A stretch of DNA of 64,000 nucleotides from assembly GCA_020744425.1 (NCBI GenBank), contig JAGMUV010000011.1:186001-250000 (forward strand), read 5' to 3'. This DNA comes from Dactylonectria macrodidyma (lineage: Eukaryota > Ascomycota > Sordariomycetes > Hypocreales > Nectriaceae). Positions 35,691 to 47,950 of this stretch are shown in pieces. Position 1 is the stretch's first letter; each line of letters opens with the position of its first letter. Position numbers and translations under genes: made by a program. The notes under the pieces are model-generated. The model had not been told where the DNA came from. It was given only the letters and a program-made list of their open reading frames with translations, and did no database searches.

Positions 35691-38600
35691 ATGTCGTCAG
35701 TTGCAGAAGTAAGACAGGCCATCGGCATCGACATAGGCACTTCAAATACCCGCGTTGCCGTGTTCCGTAATAATGGACCAGAAATCATCCCCGACTCGGA
35801 AGGCCGACGCAGCATGCCATCCTATGTGTCATTTACCGAACGAGAGCGCTTAATCGGGTGGCCCGCAAAATCAAAAATCACACAAAATCCGGAGAACACC
35901 ATTTATGGAGTACACCGTTTTCTGCACCCTGCCTCTGAGTTTAAGCATATGGCTGGTGACGTGATCCCTCCCCCTTTCCGATACACCCATGGCCAGTCAG
36001 TTCTGATTGAGGCCGACTACCTGGGCATGAAACGAAGATTCCAGCCAGTAGAAATACTAGCCATGATACTTGCTAGAGCCAAGCGGAATGCAGAAGCATA
36101 CCTTGGATCGAAAGTACACGAAGCCGTCTTAGGTGTGCCCGTCTTCTTCTCTTTTCATCAACGCAATCTGATGCAAGATGCTGCGAAGATTGCTGGTTTG
36201 GAAGTCTTACATCTGACGCTTGCGCCTTCTGCAATCGTTAATGCATGGTTATGGGAAAGCGTGATCACACGGAAAAAGCAAGATCAGGTGGTGTTCATCG
36301 TCGACCTAGGCGCCAGATCTCTCAATGTCGCCGTCGCAACTGTCGAAGACAACTTTGCGAAAACCATTGCCGTTACAAGCAACCAGGCCGTTGGAGGAGA
36401 TCATTTTCTTGACATGATTCTTCAAGAAAAAGTCGATGAAATCGCACAGAAATGGAAGCGATATATCAGGCTAAATAAACGAGCCTCTCAGCGGCTTCGA
36501 AAGGCTTGTGAAATTGCTGTCTGTGACCTCTCGTCAGCCGAAATAGCATCTTTTGAACTCGACTCTCTCTTTGAAGGATTTGGAGGATTGGATTACCAGG
36601 GCAACATCACGAGGAAAAAGTTCGAATCCATTTGTCAACTCGCGGCTCCAATCATGGAAGAGTCATTTCGCGAAGTCTTGGCAAGCGCAAGGAAGGACAA
36701 GGACAACATCAACAATATCATTCTCGCTGGCGGTTCCTCTCGCATTCCCAAGATTCAAGAGATTGTCTCAAAATTCTTTCCCGGTATACCTTTGACGAAG
36801 TCTCTCAATCCTGACGAGGCTGGAGCGCAAGGTCTCGCCATCCGAGCGTCTCTCCTATGTCGGCGTGGAGGGAAGCCCCTCCATTCGCGCGATGATTTTT
36901 TCTCGCTTGATTCGCTCGCACAAAGTATCGAGATCGTCGGCCCATGCTCGAAACAGGAGATTCTATCACGTAATAGCGTTCTCCCCAATAGATCTCACAA
37001 CCGAATTCGCGTACGAGGAAAGGATAGGGCTGTATCCGTTGTTGAGGGAGGGAGGAAAGAGCATGAGAGTAGCAGACTCCTCGCCGAGATTGATCTCACG
37101 GATCTGAAGCTTCCTGTGGATCAAGAGTGGGTTGAACTACAATGCGATTTTAAGATCGCAGCAAATCCATATGAAGCAACCTGCACTCTGACGATGGGGA
37201 AGGAAGACGATGCACCATCTATACAAAAAGCGCTGGTGCTTGATGGGGCTCTTTCACCAGAGATGCTCGCGGAGTTAAGAACGGCCGCCCGGATGGATGA
37301 TCAAGCTGATGAAGTGGAAGCCGCAAGGGTCACATTGCGCAACGATTTGGACTCGCGGATCGGGTTCCTTCTCGAGACCGTGATCAATTTGGAGCCGAGT
37401 GAGCGAGTTACAAACCTTCAGGTTTCGATTGAGAAAGTCAGATTATGGACGGACGAAAATCCGTTCGCAAACGCCGCTAGTTATCGAAGAGCTCATTGTG
37501 ATCTCGATGGATTTGTGAGCCAATTGGACAATTTTAAAGCGCAGTCCTTGCGCAGTACTTTGGAATCAAAACTTGATGGTCTCGATCTGGATGTGCAACC
37601 AAGCCCCGACAGTCCAACTATCAAGCCTCCGGTTTCTGATTTTGACGTGGCAACGGAAAAGGCTGCCGCGTCGAGCGGGCGTACCACTAGTGAACCAGAT
37701 CATGGCCACAACCCCACTTCAAAGGATGAAGATCGAGGCATTGACGACCTATTCCCCCTCTCCAGCACACCATATAAACTCATATTCACAGACGCGAATT
37801 TCGAGAGAATTTCAATCTTTCTAAAAAACACCAACCTACGATCGTGGAGCAAAGTCCCAAGACTCTACACAGTCTTGCGCCTGATCGACCAACTCGACGC
37901 CCTCGAGACTTTCTTGAAGAGGGACGTCACTGACATGTGGTTTCCTTTTGATGGCACCACATTCCCTCCAAGCTTCCAGCAAACCGCTCGAACTCAGTTT
38001 TTAGACATTCAATCAGTCGTCTTCTCGAAAGGGTTCAAGCTGGAGACAGGATCTGAGCGTAAACATGCCCACTTTTCGCGAGATGATACGCTGCCGTTCA
38101 CATCCATCGCAAAACTCGGCATTGGCTCGTACGGTGTTGTAGATAAAGTCATGAGCAACACTACGCAACGAGAGTACGCGCGGAAACTGTTTCGGAGAGT
38201 CAAGGGTCTAAGGCAGCAGGATGTGAAGACTTTCATAAACGAGTTGACCGTGCTTAAGAGGGTGAATCATAAGCACTGCGTAGAACTGGTAAGTTTATCC
38301 TTGTTTCACATGGAGATAAGAATATGGTCTCACTATTTTAGGTGGCAAGTTATACCGACCCCAAGTTCTTTGCCCTCCTCATGGGACCGGTGGGGGACTA
38401 CAACCTTGCCACGTACTACGATGAGGCGAGCAACAACCCCGATCGACTCTCCTTGCTTCGGAGTTTCTTTGGGTGCCTGGCAAACGCCGTGCAATATCTA
38501 CATAGCCAAAAGATCCGCCACCGTGATATCAAGCCCCAAAACATTATTATAAAGAGGGACTGTGTTTTATTGACAGACTTCGGCATTGCCTTCAACTGGG

Positions 38601-39085
38601 AGAATCTCACAAGAGGAACAACAACGTCAGACTCGAGCAAAACATTTGTGTACGCAGCACCAGAAGTAATTCGGGTTGAGGCGCGGAATGAGTCGGCTGA
38701 CACGTGGTCGCTGGGTTGCGTGTTTCTCGAAATGGTCACGGTTCTCAAAGGCAAGACGATTGACGACATGAGACATTACTTTTGGCAACGAAAGGAAAGC
38801 CACTGTTTTCACGCAAACCGCAAGGGAATACTTGTATGGATAGAAACGTTGCAGGACTGTGTCCCAAAAAGCGACAACGTGGCGCTGGGATGGGTCAAGA
38901 GCATGCTCCAGCCCGACCAAGCCGCTCGTCCCATGGCGGCAGAGTTAGCAGAGAGCATTGTGGAAACTTCAACGCGATGTAAGGTCTTCTTTTGCGGGTT
39001 GTGCTGCTACCAGGGGGCCGATTCTTCGACGGACAATGAGGACGACGGGCATCTGTGGAACGAGGATAGTGATGATGACTTCTGA
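35691..39085 (+). CDS. Hsp70-like ATPase fused to an active Ser/Thr kinase
   Basis: Two exons, 35691..38288 and 38342..39085; 1113 aa. Residues 8-385 are an Hsp70-type nucleotide-binding domain: IGIDIGTSNTR (phosphate 1), VDLGARS at 204-210 (phosphate 2, lacking the usual glycines) and AGGSSR at 346-351 (adenosine). A substrate-binding-like region follows, then an acidic linker (about 640-690). The kinase begins near 803: GIGSYGVV at 810-817, Lys832 in ARKLF, HRDIKPQN at 926-933, DFG at 945-947, then YAAPEV. All catalytic residues are present. The C-terminus has FFCGLCC, possibly lipid-modified, and an acidic tail. Adjacent to the HeLo-pseudokinase, it may sense a client or ATP state and phosphorylate its neighbour. 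The partnership is inference. Confidence 0.92.
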
Positions 39086-40372
39086 GTGTGAATAAAGCGA
39101 TTGATTATTTAAAGCCCTCACGGTAAACCATGCCATGGTGTGAAGAGAAGCTTTGAGTTGCTGTTGCATTCCATTGGCACCTCAGATTAAAATGCACGCG
39201 ACTCTTTCCCCTCCTCGGCTTCCCCATATTACCTCATATGTTGACATAAGCCCAGAGTTACGCCAAGGCTTTCACCAAGAGAGGTCTCCTATTTATGATG
39301 GAGACACCTGAGACTCATGGGCTGTGAGTGGATATCTGAAGTATGGGATTCCAGCTGATGACCCCTCGGGGATTCCGGGGTGGAAAGCCAAGTCTTATGA
39401 TGGTCCTTGTCACGATACCCTTGACTTGGCTGATGCTAATGAAGACAAGGAGACAAAGAGATAAAGAGACTAACAAGACATGCCACAGACGTAGGAGGTG
39501 CGTGTCACGGCTGGGATCGGCATATTAGGTTGCTCAAGTTGAAATAGGAAGGTGTTTTTCGCATCGCAGCCATACATGTTGATGCCTCCAGCCACTCATA
39601 TCAAAGTTGCCGTCGAATCACGTCGGGCCTGGTAAGTCAAGAGTTGATTGTGTCGTAACATTGTGGCCGGCCTCTCACGTGAGCACCCCAAACCGACATC
39701 TTGGCAACTCTAGCGCGCCTTGGCCCTATGGACTCAATCTCGACTTTACACCTTCCATCTTTCCCATCATTTCCCTCTCTGCGTAATATCCAAATCAATT
39801 TGTTGCGTAAAAGCAAGCTCCAAGTCTCCAACCCCCTGGGGTAGCAATTCTCCGCTGCAACGCTCTCCCGCGGCCCCACAGCCTCCAACATGCGACCTGT
39901 GATGCCATTCGCTGCTGTCCGCTAGACCAGTGTGACCTTGAAGTCAAGCGAGAGGTTATAGAGGTTCTGAGCTCCGTGGCGACTCGCCAGCCGATCGGCA
40001 AAGTCTGCCGCTCCTCTTGGCGTCACCTTCTTGTTGCCAAGCCCGACAGACCGCGTCTTCAAACCTATCCGACATGGACGCCAAGACTCGAAGCAGGGAA
40101 TCATGGCTTGGGCTCTTAGAAGGGTCTTGGGAGGGTCTTGGAAGGCGATAAAGCTGAAGGAGTCAAGGCTCTCCATCTCCATCTCCGCACTATAATACGA
40201 CATAAGCCCTCTCCCAGGTCAGCGGGGCGACTGCACTCTATAAGATCGTGTCTGATTCGCCTTCTTCCTCCTTTTCGGTCCTGATTCTACCACATAATGC
40301 CCAACTGAGAAGAGGCACATCTAAGCCCTGTATTAGTACTGCAGCAACAGCGAAGAAAGCCCGACTTCAACC
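39086..40372. other. intergenic
   Basis: About 1.3 kb; no convincing gene. A 93-codon open frame on the minus strand (40203..39922) has no resemblance I recognise. Confidence 0.5.
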
Positions 40373-42492
40373 ATGGCGGTCACCTTCAAACAAGTCGTCA
40401 ACTGGATCGCTCCAGATGCGGACAAGGAAGATGATGGACGCGACAAATGGCCGTCGCGGGCGTCCTTTGTCATTGCGGCAATGGTATGTCAAATCATAAA
40501 AAACTCGATTCGCCTTTTCCTCGCCCGACGCTTCACTATGAAACGGTAGAGGAAATGAAGTTCATTCCCTACTTCATCGCCATATTCTTCCTCGAAATTC
40601 CCACCCCTATTCTGGAAACCTGCATCGGTCAAGCCTACCGCGGTAGCGTCGTGGTCGCTTTCAGTGGTATCAACAAGCATACCAAGGGCGTTGGTCTCGC
40701 CGTCGTCATGACCGGTTATATCGTCGCGACCTACTACGTTCCTATTCTGGCTTGGATCATGCATTACTTCCGTGTCTCCTTCACCAGCCCACTCCCGTGG
40801 ACCAGCCGAGGCAGGGAGTTTTACATGGAAGATGTCATTGCCAATCCAGATCCCATCGCTCCCACCAGCTCGTCTGGCTATGTCGAATATCCTGCCACAG
40901 GGATGGTTGGTGAGACAGTTGGCCGGTGCGCCTTAATGTGGTTCACGATTTGGCTGTGTATGTTCAAGGGTGTGGGCACAACTGGCCGTGTTGTGTACGT
41001 CACCATGGGCCTTCCTGTGGTCATGATCATCGTCATTCTGGGACGATCCTTGTGACTTGAGAATACAACACGGGGTGTTAAGTACTACTTCGCCGAGTGG
41101 AATAGCTGGAGACTTGGCAATGGTGACATCTGGCAGGCGCTTGTGGACAGGTAAGAAGTCAAACCACCTGAAAAGCGCCTATAAACTCGACTGAAAACTG
41201 ACGATTTTAAAAAGATCTTTTTCAGTATTGGAGTTGGATTTGAATACCTCACTTCCTACGCTTCGTACAACAACAAATACGCCAACGCCGTCCAGGACTC
41301 ATTTATCATCGGGTGCTGCAACTCTGCATACGAGATCATTGGCGGGTTCGCTGTCTTCGGCGTCATCGGCTACCTTGGCTATGAGCCTGGCGACCCGACC
41401 GTGTCGCTAAGCACCTTCACTGTCGGTTTCCTGACCTACCCGCTTGCCCTAGCCGAGATGCCTGGATCAAACGTCTTTTCCGTCCTCTTTTTCCTCACTC
41501 TGGCTGTTTTGGGCCTCAGCTCCGCTTTTGCTCTTGTTGAGTCTATGGTAACTCTCATCTGCGATTGTCGCATGACACGCGGTCTCTCACGCCCGATCAT
41601 ATGCACCACCGTCATCGTGGTTAGCTTTCTTTTATCCTTGATATACTGTACCGAGTTTGGTTTCTATCTCATCGATGCAGTTGACACTTGGACCAACAAC
41701 CTTGTTCTCCTCTTCGTGGCCTGGGCTGAGTTTACAACTGCCCCTACTCTTTACCGCTACAGGGATGTAGTCGGTCAGGTAGGAATGGTTGGACACCTCA
41801 TCTACAGTCTCGGGTACATCCTGGCTATGACCTTAGGTGTAGCCGTCGGCCAAGCTGCTGGACCCGAGGCAGGAGCCGGCACAGGCTTTGGCATCTTCAT
41901 TCTTATAGTAGTAGTAGTCTCCAATCTCCTGTCTAAGACCCCAGACACAGGTGCTCCTGGGTTTTGGGGCAAGAATCCCACACTGATCAAAGCCTCGTGG
42001 CTGGCATTTTACTCGGTGAGTGGTCGTCACCCAAACTATTTTGAAATTCCTCACTAACTCACAGCAGGGCAACCAACTTCACCGTGATCTCAACGTTATA
42101 GTTGCAACTGGCAAAAACTGGAGCATCCCGAGAGCGTGGCCTTTCATATCCGCTACATTTCTTCACTGATTCGCGCCATCGTTGTCTCATTTGCCTACCC
42201 GGCCATCAAGTCTAAGAGCCACGACCCGCTACACATCTTTGCCTTTACCGCTGCGCACTGCACCATAGCCATTATTGGCCTGGGATTCATTCTGCCGCGG
42301 TGGTTTGACATTTTCATACCCGCAAACAAGTTGCACCTGAGCAAGACTTTTTACGCACCTCAGGCTACTATTGGTCCTCTCGATGTCTATTCAGGGGAGG
42401 AGGCACAGGTTCGAGTGCCGGAACTAGACGAGTCTTCAGAGGCGGAGGCTCGGGCGCCAGGGACGGACGAGCCGCTGGAGGCAAAGAACTGA
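40373..42492 (+). pseudogene. SNF-type (neurotransmitter:sodium symporter) transporter, decayed
   Basis: Fungal member of the SNF family, probably an amino-acid or amine symporter. The start DKWPSRASF, the segments IPYFIAIFFLEIP, GQAYRG, GFLTYPLALAEMPG, YCTEFGFYL and a late PRWFDIFIP are recognisable in order. Breaks: the first membrane helix, which should carry the Gly-rich ion-binding GNLIRFPS-like motif, is lost between 40486 and 40550 and only a shifted remnant remains; a TGA at 41053-41055 interrupts the frame after ILGRSL; one base is missing near 42145 after KNWSIPRAW, shifting the last helices. Two ordinary introns (near 41152 and 42016) remain readable. The gene cannot make a full transporter. 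Confidence 0.85.
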
Positions 42493-42819
42493 TGGCCCCC
42501 GAACAATGAATTGTTATGTATTTATATTCGATCTAGTTGAAAATCTGCATGTTATGAATGTGACTGCAAAAACTCAAAAGAATTGACTAACCAGAGTGCA
42601 CTGAAGTAGGTGAAGTTCGAATCAAAGATCAATCATCCCAACTGGTGAATCACAATTCAAGTTGCAACATTATGGCTGACACTCTTTGGGATGCAGCAAA
42701 CCGTATCTAAGGTACGTTAATTTCACGCAGTAATGAGAAGTCCTACTCATACACATCATGCAGACGAAGGTAAGTCGTTGTGTCATACAGTAAATAGTAA
42801 GAAGAGTTAAAGCTGAAGC
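42493..42819. other. intergenic
   Basis: Short convergent spacer between the transporter pseudogene and the WW-domain gene; nothing recognised. Confidence 0.5.
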
Positions 42820-45671
42820 CTATATCAAAGCTAGTGCAGCCGACGAGTCGTAATACCCTCCTCCAGTGGCGTCTAAGGCGCTTGACCCGATAGCTGCTTG
42901 TTGGATGATGGATTGTTCGACAAGTGCTTGTTCCATGACTGCCTGTTGTTGAATGACTGCTTGTTCTTCGATAACCGCTTGTTGTTCCACGATTGCTGCT
43001 TGCTGCTCCGCGACTGCTTCCTCAGCCACTGCTTGCTGAGCCGCCACTTGCTCAGCTGCTGATTCTTCGAATGCTGCTTGGTCGAATACTGGTTGCTCAT
43101 ATACCGGCTGCTCAAATACTGGTGGATCAGATACTGGTGGCTCGTTGACGGGTTGTTCGGTGACTGCTTGATCCTCTACTGGCGGTTCGAATGTCGGTTG
43201 CTCCTGGACTGGTTGTTCAAATACCGGCTGCTCCTCCACTGGCTGCTGCTCGAATACTGGTTGCTCTTGGACCGACTGGTCGAATGCTGGCTGCTCCTCA
43301 ACTGGCTGATCGTATACTGGTTGTTCATATGCCGGTTGTTCGTATGCTTGTTGTTCGTATGCTGGCTGTTCATATGCTGGCTGCTCAAATGTCTGTTGTT
43401 CGTAGGCCGGCTGTTCGTATGCTGGTTGTTCGTATGCTGGTTGTTCGTATGCTGGTTGCTCGTACGCCGGCTGTTCATATGCTGGCTGCTCGTATGCCTG
43501 GCTGTCACCTGCGCTCTCTCCTCCACCACCGGCGTCTCCTCCTCCATCTCCAAAGTCTCCGCCGCCGAAATCTCCGCCGGCATCTCCAAGATCTGCCATC
43601 TCACCGACAAGCTCGCCGCCACCAACAAGAAGAGCAGCTCCGCCCACAAGGAGTCCCATCTTCTTCAGGTTGCCCTTCGTTCCAAACTTGCCCATCTTCT
43701 TGCTCGCCGTCTTCCAACCTTGCGTTGTGTACTTGGTGGCTGCCTTTGTTGCAGACATGAGTCCCGTTGTGGACATGTCCACTCCTGAAGACTTGGTCTT
43801 GGTAATTGCCATACCAGCACCGGCAGCACCGGCAACACCGGCAGCACCGGCGGCAACAGCAGCAGCTTTCCCAACAGGCAGAGCTCTTTGAGTTGACTGA
43901 ACCCCCGGATGTTCCCATGTAGATAGTCCCAGTGCTTCGTTGTAATAGAGAGGAACTGACTCTGGAGTTCTCACTTCTTTCCATCCAGCTGGCAGTGGAA
44001 TAATCGGTTTCACTGGCTTTTCCCATACGCTAGCACCTGTACCCCGGTTGAAAAAGAATGGACGCCCGTCGGGAGCCTTGCCTTCCTCCCACCCTGGGAG
44101 CAATCCAGAAGCGGCTTGAGGTATGGCCGTTGGCTTGACGTGAGTTTTGAGGCGCGTGGGGGTATGCATGTACCATATTCTCCCGGCGTAATTCTTGCGG
44201 ATTGTCCACAAGTTTGCTGGGATGGCTGGGTCAGTGGCTTGCATAAGTTGGTCCGAGTCGGCCGCAAAGTAGGACTTCTCATGCTCGTGCGAGTTGGTTG
44301 GGCTATTTGTCAAGCACGAGGCACAGAAAATCGTCAGAATGTGGGCAGTGCTGCAAACAAGACAGGTGTAGACAGTGACGTTGGGTGGTATGCCTATTCG
44401 AGATGTTAGCATCGGATTTTTCTTTATTCTCTTATTTCATTGTAATTCTAACCTTGCTTGCAACAGCTGCAGAGTTGCGAAGGTAAACTGCCTGGGTTGT
44501 TGACATTCGGTGCTTGCCAAGCTGGACTTGCAACCGTACCAGGGGTGCTGACGGTCGTAGCTGGTGTAAGAGGGCCGATGCTGCTGTTGATAGTCGCTGG
44601 GCTGCTCTGTGATGACGCGAGTGGCAGTGTGCTGTTGTTGTTATTCGTGGCGGGGTACGTTTGCGGTGCAAAGCCCTGGGGTTGTGTCTGCTGGGCGGGG
44701 ACTGACGCCGCTCCTGGCGCTGGTCTTCGCCGTATTGGCATGTTGACAGCCATTCCAGCGGCCGGCTGCTGGGTTGGTTGCTGTAACGGCTGCTGTTGCT
44801 GGACATATTGGTGCTGTTGAGCTCCCTGGTGTTGACCAGGTTGTTGTTGCTGCTGCTGCTGCTGCGCGTAGTGGCCATTCTGCACCTGCTGAGCCTGATG
44901 CTGCAGTTGTTGTTGCTGCTGCTGGAGAGGCTGAGCCTGCTGCTGAAGAGGCTGGGTTGTCTGCTGGAGATGTTGGTTGTGCTGGAAAGGCTGAGTTTGC
45001 TGGTGGGGATGCTGGTTCTGCTGAGGATATTGGCTCTGTTGCGCTTGGTGGGGTTGTCGAGCCGCCTGCTGCTGCTGCTGCTGCTGCTGGGTGTAATGGA
45101 CTTGCTGCTGGGTTTGCTGGGGGCTTTGATTATGCTGGACCTGGTGTTGTTGAGCGACTTGGGCTTGGTGATGAAGATGTTGGTGCTGTTGATTCTGTTG
45201 TGATTGCTGAATCTGCTGGGCCTGGTGCTGCTGGATCTGATGCTGCTGGGTATATTGGGGCTGCTGCTGGAGATGCTGAGGGCTAAGGGCAGCATGAGTT
45301 GGTGACTGTTGCTGACCATAATGATTATTCTGGACTTGTTGTTGCTGTTGTTGCTGCTGCTGTTGAGAATATTGAGGGCGTTGCTGATGATTTGGGGCGG
45401 GGGTCTGGACCTGTGGTTGCTGAGGGGAAGCGTGCTGCTGCTGCTGCGGTTGCTGCTGATGTTGATACTGTGTATATTGACTCTGCTGAACTGGCTGTTG
45501 GTACTGATTGTACTGGGCCTGTTGCTGAAGAGGTTGAACATGTTGCTGGAGCGCATGAGGGCTTGACGCAGCATAGTGATGCTGCTGCGGCGTCTGGGAT
45601 GTCTGCACTCCTGGCGAGATGCCTGGGTGCATTTGCAGCTGCGGCTGCGGCTGCGGCTGTTGATAAGCCAT
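42820..45671 (-). CDS. Q-rich WW-domain protein with YEQPA repeats
   Basis: Two exons on the minus strand, 45671..44453 and 44393..42820; 930 aa. Residues 1-400 are dominated by Gln with His, Pro and Tyr, including long Gln runs, a prion-like composition. Next, Cys pairs (C417, C420, C430, C433) suggest a small zinc ribbon. Two WW domains follow (about 505-533 and 540-569), each ending with a W followed by E-[KH]-P. A Gly/Ala-rich segment, partly hydrophobic (about 575-690), precedes 5-residue repeats of the YEQPA type and variants up to about 840. WW domains bind Pro-rich partners; the rest is disordered. Start at MAYQQPQ is preferred over the upstream Met at 45716. Function not recognised. 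Confidence 0.8.
43060..43500 (-). repeat. 15-bp coding minisatellite (YEQPA units)
   Basis: About 30 head-to-tail 5-codon units on the minus strand, nearly identical at the 43300-43500 end and increasingly varied toward 43060. The gradient suggests recent expansion at the N-terminal side. Confidence 0.8.
44830..45660 (-). repeat. CAG/CAA-rich low-complexity coding region
   Basis: Dense Gln codons, including runs near 45070-45090 and 45340-45365, mixing CAG and CAA. Confidence 0.8.
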
Positions 45672-45716
45672 TATTGCCAGTAGGTAATATCCAGCTGATG
45701 ATATTTCCGAGTCCAA

Positions 45717-47464
45717 AAATAAGCGGAAGAAGCGATATGTGGTGGTTTGGCTGTCAACTTGGATGCTCCAAGCTCACGTCTTGGCAGACAGATCTGGGTC
45801 GAGGGGAAGAGGGGAAACTCGAGATAACTCGGCACAACAGGCAGCAAAAGAAGCTTGTTTTTTAGGAGCATGCCAACGGGGCTAGGGGTAGGGGGGACGG
45901 TAATCACCGCTGTATCCGTACGCCATTCCGCCACGCCATACAAATCAGAAGAGAAAGCCTCATGTTTCGCCCTTCGCTAGCTCCTCTCGTTTAGGCAAGG
46001 CCTCTGGGAGCTGAAAAGCTGTCCCATTTTATCGACCTACTATTGCCCTACCAGCGTCCGACAGGTCGTGTTCTGGGCCGCCACCGTGCCGCCCGAGCGC
46101 ATGTGGACAGGGCCGTCTCGTTCGTGCCACACTATCATTGAAGATGGTTAGCCCAAGGCAGACCAGCCATGGAGTCTAGCCGCTGCCCCGATCGAGGCTT
46201 GTAAGAGATAGCCAGCCCTTCCAATCACGGTTTAGAAGCATTCAGCCACATGTCGCGGGACAAAATTGGAGTGCAGGAAATGCAGCCACAAATCTGTGCG
46301 GTTACACGAATGATACGAACCCATGACGCATACTCCGCAGATCACTCATGATAACGATCAAGACAGTCGAGGGTTAGCCTAAATGTTTGTCCAGGCGTAC
46401 TGCTCTGCGCAAACTATTCGCTTCTTCCCTATTTATCCATGCCGCCGATCGTTTGTCTATTTTTAACCGTTTTTGGTAATTTGCCAATCTTTGCCGCCGC
46501 GCCATGGTTCATATTCAATCAATACCGTGTACCCAACATGATTTCACAATACCAGCTGCTTAGGATAGTATAAAGACAATCGTAACCATCCGTGTACGTA
46601 TTTTCCTCTCCTGTCTCGTTACGCCGTTTGTGGAGAAATCCATATCAAGCGTTGCATGGTCAGTCTCTCGACTGCTAGATCTTCAGTGACCACCATAGTT
46701 ATCAGAAAGTGGTTCTTAACTGGATCTTGGTGGATTCATGTCGCAGATTTCTATGACAAAACGGCATGCTTGGATATGGGTGTCAATAACTTCCATGGTT
46801 AATTATTGCAGTGTTCCAGGTTACTCAGAAGAAATGTTTCATGCTAGTCATGCCCGGTATGGGTGAGCTGTTCATATAGGATCCCATCGCATCAGCACCT
46901 GAACCCTTTCCACTATCACCAGACCATCATCTACGATCTAGGAACCCTTAAGTCCTTAAATCAATATGTAGTATTCTGAAATGAAAAAGAGAATAAGGCT
47001 TACCAGTTGGTCCTCTCTAATTTGGCCAGTGCCATTGACCGTTCTATGGAGCTTTCCTTGGTCACAAGTGTTTCGATAGCAAGGGTTGGCAATGATAGTC
47101 GAATACTCTATTCACGGGGAATGATCATTCGCTAGTGGGGCGTAGTCGAGCCTGCCTTTGGTTGTCACAAGGTGAGAGATTAATCAGGCAGACATTTCAA
47201 TCCCTGGGTTTTGGATCGGCATCCCAGCTTTTATCAAATCCTTTAAACCTTGGAAGGTGGTCCCGGCCTGGCTGTTTGTCTCAATTTGGAAAGAGATGCG
47301 CCAAGAGGATTCGCTTCCTTCACTGGTGACGTGTCTCACTTAAAAGTTGCTTCAGCATTTCTTTCTTATTCATGTTTAAAAGCACTACAAACATTCCATA
47401 ATTTCCTCAATACTTGTTCCAGGTTTAATTCCGATTTCCCCATTTCCCAAAAAAAAAAAAAACA
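45717..47464. other. intergenic, divergent promoters
   Basis: About 1.7 kb upstream of both the WW gene and the Kre9-like gene. No open frame of note and no motif I can name; an A-rich tract (47450-47462) abuts the Kre9-like ATG. Confidence 0.5.
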
Positions 47465-47950
47465 ATGCAACTCTTTTCGCTCCTTGTCGCCACCCTTGGG
47501 CCAACTGTCATAGCCTTCGAGTTTACGAACCCTGATGTCGACTCCAAAATCAATCTCTCCGCCCCCATCACCATATCTTGGGAAGACTTTGAAGGCGGAA
47601 ATTCGAGCGTCTTCGACCTCTGGTGGCAAGGCGAATTAGCCGACGGCGGCGCAACCTTTGGATACTCCCTCAAGGAAAACCTGACAGGCGCCAGCGGAGA
47701 ATACTCGTGGGATCCAACAAACGTCACTGAAGCGTTGTTGGGGTCAAAGAATCGCCTTTCCACAGACGACGTCTTTTACTTTGAAGCACTGGTTCATGAC
47801 AAGAACGACACTGCCACCACAGAGGGCATGACAGGTGACTCGTTCGCTGTGGAGGGATATGAATTGATGGGGAGCTTGGGGAACCTTGTGCGGCCGGCAA
47901 CGAATATTCTGGTAGCCGTGGCTGCAGTTGCGGGTGCTTTATTGATTTGA
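47465..47950 (+). CDS. Kre9/Knh1-like GPI-anchored cell-surface protein
   Basis: 161 aa, no intron. Residues 1-17 are a signal peptide, residues about 18-115 form a beta-rich domain of the Kre9/Knh1 N-terminal type (FTNPDVDSKINLSAPITISW is the typical opening, with a later WDP motif), and a hydrophobic tail after 145 suggests a GPI signal. The family is linked to beta-1,6-glucan and wall assembly in yeast, while small filamentous members are mostly uncharacterised. Three N-glycosylation sites are visible. A run of 13 A residues lies just before the ATG. Good family call, role inferred. Confidence 0.82.
   Translation: MQLFSLLVATLGPTVIAFEFTNPDVDSKINLSAPITISWEDFEGGNSSVFDLWWQGELADGGATFGYSLKENLTGASGEYSWDPTNVTEALLGSKNRLSTDDVFYFEALVHDKNDTATTEGMTGDSFAVEGYELMGSLGNLVRPATNILVAVAAVAGALLI

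Noticed and set aside
39922..40203. 93-codon minus-strand frame
   Set aside because: No homology, signal or conserved motif; likely chance.
43078..43788. Long hydrophobic frames opposite the YEQPA repeats
   Set aside because: They are antisense readings of the repeat.
44774..45865. Ala/Leu/Val-rich frames opposite the Q-rich region
   Set aside because: Antisense of CAG/CAA codons.
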